Assembly (NCBI GenBank): GCA_016788115.1
Contig: JAEURR010000003.1
Location: 248,001 to 312,000 of the forward strand
DNA: 64,000 bases
Direction of reading: 5' to 3'
Origin: Chthonomonas sp.
GTDB taxonomy: Bacteria; Armatimonadota; Fimbriimonadia; Fimbriimonadales; Fimbriimonadaceae
In this document: one piece after another, positions 62,855 through 64,000 of the stretch
Position numbering within the stretch: the first letter of the stretch is position 1
How the letters are laid out: each line of letters opens with the position of its first letter
Position numbers and translations under genes: made by a program
Notes under the pieces: generated by a model
The model's database searches: none
What the model saw: the letters and a program-made list of their open reading frames with translations, nothing else
Told to the model about the DNA's origin: nothing

Positions 62855-63244
62855 TTATTTGCTACAGCCGCAGCCACCGCATCCGCCGCCGCCTGCTCCC
62901 GGACCACCCTCTTCGCCGGTGGCGAAGCTGGAGCCACAGCCGCACGACTGCGTCGCATTCGGGTTCTCGATCTTGAACCCGCCTCCCATGGCGTCCTCGA
63001 CGTAATCGACTTCGGAACCCTCCATGTAGTGCAGGCTCATCGGATCGATCACGATTTTCACGCCGTCTTGCTGGAAGATCTGGTCGCCCTGCTCGGGTTC
63101 GTTGTCATCGATCGCCATGCCATACGAGAGTCCGGAGCAACCGCCGCCTGCGACCCAAACGCGCAAGGCAGCATCGTTCTTCTGCTGGCTCTGCATCAGG
63201 TCCTTCAGCTCGTTGGCTGCTCGGGGGGTCAAAGTGATTGCCAT
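62855..63244 (-). CDS. A-type iron-sulfur carrier (IscA/ErpA/HesB) with Gly/Cys-rich tail
   Basis: 129 residues. The family core (about 1-108) starts AITLTPRAANELKDLM and has the three Fe-S ligands: Cys36 in GGGCSG, Cys101 and Cys103 in QSCGCGSSF. After the usual end, a tail of about 20 residues, GEEGGPGAGGGGCGGCGCSK, adds three more cysteines. The extra cysteines could bind metal or be disordered. A TAAACT box lies six bases before the ATG with no Shine-Dalgarno. Confidence 0.93.
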   Translation of the reverse strand: MAITLTPRAANELKDLMQSQQKNDAALRVWVAGGGCSGLSYGMAIDDNEPEQGDQIFQQDGVKIVIDPMSLHYMEGSEVDYVEDAMGGGFKIENPNATQSCGCGSSFATGEEGGPGAGGGGCGGCGCSK

Positions 63245-63418
63245 AGGGATAGTTTACTCCGTGTTATAGTTTCAATACGTCTGATCAGCGCGGTCGGTGC
63301 AACGCGCGAGCCGAGTTTGCGCTGAAAGCCCTAAGATTCACTAGGGTGGTCCCCCCACGATCGTGAAGCATCGGCTAAAATACGGGGACGGGAGCTTCTT
63401 CCCCAGGAAACCAGTTTC

Positions 63419-63667
63419 ATGCCCTACGTTGTAGCCGAACCCTGCATTGGTGTAAAAGATAAGTCCTGTCTGACGGTCTGCCCGGTGGACTGCATTTATG
63501 AGATCGACGATCAGGTGGTGATTCACCCGGACCAGTGTATCGACTGTGGTCTGTGCGAGCCCGAGTGCCCCGTTACCGCCATCTTCGTCGACACCGACGT
63601 GCCGCCTCAATGGAAGAACTTCATCGAGAAAAATGAGGTTGAGGCGAAGCGAATCGCAGGCGGCTAA
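63419..63667 (+). CDS. 7Fe-type ferredoxin
   Basis: 82 residues. Cysteines fit a [3Fe-4S] plus [4Fe-4S] ferredoxin: Cys9, Cys17, Cys21 and Cys25 in PCIGVKDKSCLTVCPVDC, then Cys40, Cys43, Cys46 and Cys50 in CIDCGLCEPECP. Electron carrier in the cytoplasm. AGGAAA lies upstream of the ATG, and TAAAAT (63375-63380) could be its -10. The stop interlocks with that of the PilZ gene (CTAA). Confidence 0.93.
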   Translation: MPYVVAEPCIGVKDKSCLTVCPVDCIYEIDDQVVIHPDQCIDCGLCEPECPVTAIFVDTDVPPQWKNFIEKNEVEAKRIAGG

Positions 63668-64000
63668 GCCGCGTTCGGGAATAGCCTTAGCCAGCGACCG
63701 CGGCTGATGCGGTCCTCGATGTGCAGCTTGATGCCCAGCCGAAATCGTCCGTGGCTATCTTCGGGCTTGCAGTAGCGCACTTCGCCCTTGCCTGTGACTG
63801 TGCCGTGCGCGGAGTGTACGGCGATGTCCACCACGGTGCCGCGCTCGATGTTCAACAACCCGACCAAGCCTACTCCTGAGGACGAAATGTCTTGGACGTC
63901 CATGTCGTACTTCTGGTCGCCGTGGGTCAGATCGCAGAAAATGCCAAACCGAGTGGCCTGAAACCTCACTGACTCGGTGGGTGACGTCAAACGAAGGTTT
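63664..64000 (-). CDS. PilZ-domain protein, N-terminus at window edge
   Basis: About 108 residues are visible and the frame remains open to the right edge. The upstream codons do not include an ATG inside the window; GTG (63967-63969) and TTG (63988-63990) are possible starts, so the gene may continue beyond. The visible part has DVQDISSSGVGLVGLL (D/NxSxxG box), GEVRYCKPEDSHGRFRLGIKL and a basic end RGRWLRLFP, all PilZ-like. The arginine box lies near the uncertain N-terminus (VRFQATRFG). Second PilZ gene within 1.3 kb. Confidence 0.8.
   Translation of the reverse strand, partial: NLRLTSPTESVRFQATRFGIFCDLTHGDQKYDMDVQDISSSGVGLVGLLNIERGTVVDIAVHSAHGTVTGKGEVRYCKPEDSHGRFRLGIKLHIEDRISRGRWLRLFPNAA

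Overview
The window looks like a 64-kb piece of chromosome from a high-GC, double-membraned bacterium, most likely a member of the Armatimonadota close to Fimbriimonas. That placement is inferred from gene content: a secretin and Lnt (outer membrane), a huge type IV pilus locus without flagellar genes, PilZ proteins, a PEP-CTERM protein and one-copy housekeeping genes with strongly overlapping ends. No database search was possible. No rRNA, tRNA, CRISPR array, transposase or phage gene was seen; the only gene-free stretch above 300 bases is 31667-32009.

Region 1 (1-4248, minus): a translationally coupled operon aroK, aroB, a 67-residue membrane protein, a PASTA-domain protein with a kinase fold lacking key catalytic residues (a predicted pseudokinase), rpe, and the start of an unknown membrane protein. 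Region 2 (4315-10518, minus): the inner-membrane/periplasmic/outer-membrane channel of a type IV pilus: pilM, pilN, pilO, a PilP-like lipoprotein, an extra STN-domain protein ending in polyglycine, and the secretin. It has its own promoter. Region 3 (10743-31666, minus): prepilin peptidase, one major-type pseudopilin, oversized PilV-, PilW- and PilX-like minor pilins, and two giant exported beta-propeller proteins (1531 and 2318 residues). The order resembles the fimU-pilV-pilW-pilX-pilY1 tip cassette, scaled up several fold. Together regions 2 and 3 are the most distinctive system here. The motor genes (pilB, pilT, pilC) are elsewhere.

Region 4 (32010-36729, plus): cheC, cheD, an HDOD gene, cheB, cheR, cheY, cheX. 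There is no cheA, cheW or receptor, so this is an adaptation and dephosphorylation module that probably serves a pilus-linked chemosensory array encoded elsewhere. Region 5 (36841-48448): housekeeping and accessory genes, including an M48 protease, an isochorismatase-like hydrolase, PGI/PMI, ssb-rpsF, a zinc-ribbon membrane protein, a PEP-CTERM protein, folD, nusB, accC with an accB-like gene whose biotinyl lysine is missing, nhaA and purE. Region 6 (48499-60678): deoC with a two-domain ALDH16-type dehydrogenase, a surface-polysaccharide group (transketolase N-half, DegT aminotransferase, initiating sugar transferase), lnt, a histidine phosphatase, an MmgE/PrpD protein, a CtlX-like pentein, queF and a PhoPQ-related hydrolase. 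Region 7 (60815-64000): an exported Cu-amine-oxidase-N-like protein, two PilZ proteins, an IscA/ErpA-type Fe-S carrier and a 7Fe-type ferredoxin.

Gene packing is extreme. Most same-strand neighbours overlap by ATGA or GTGA, and four convergent pairs share exactly the four bases CTAA or TTAG, so their stop codons interlock. Several genes without a Shine-Dalgarno sequence have a TANNNT box 6-7 bases before the start codon, which suggests leaderless transcripts.
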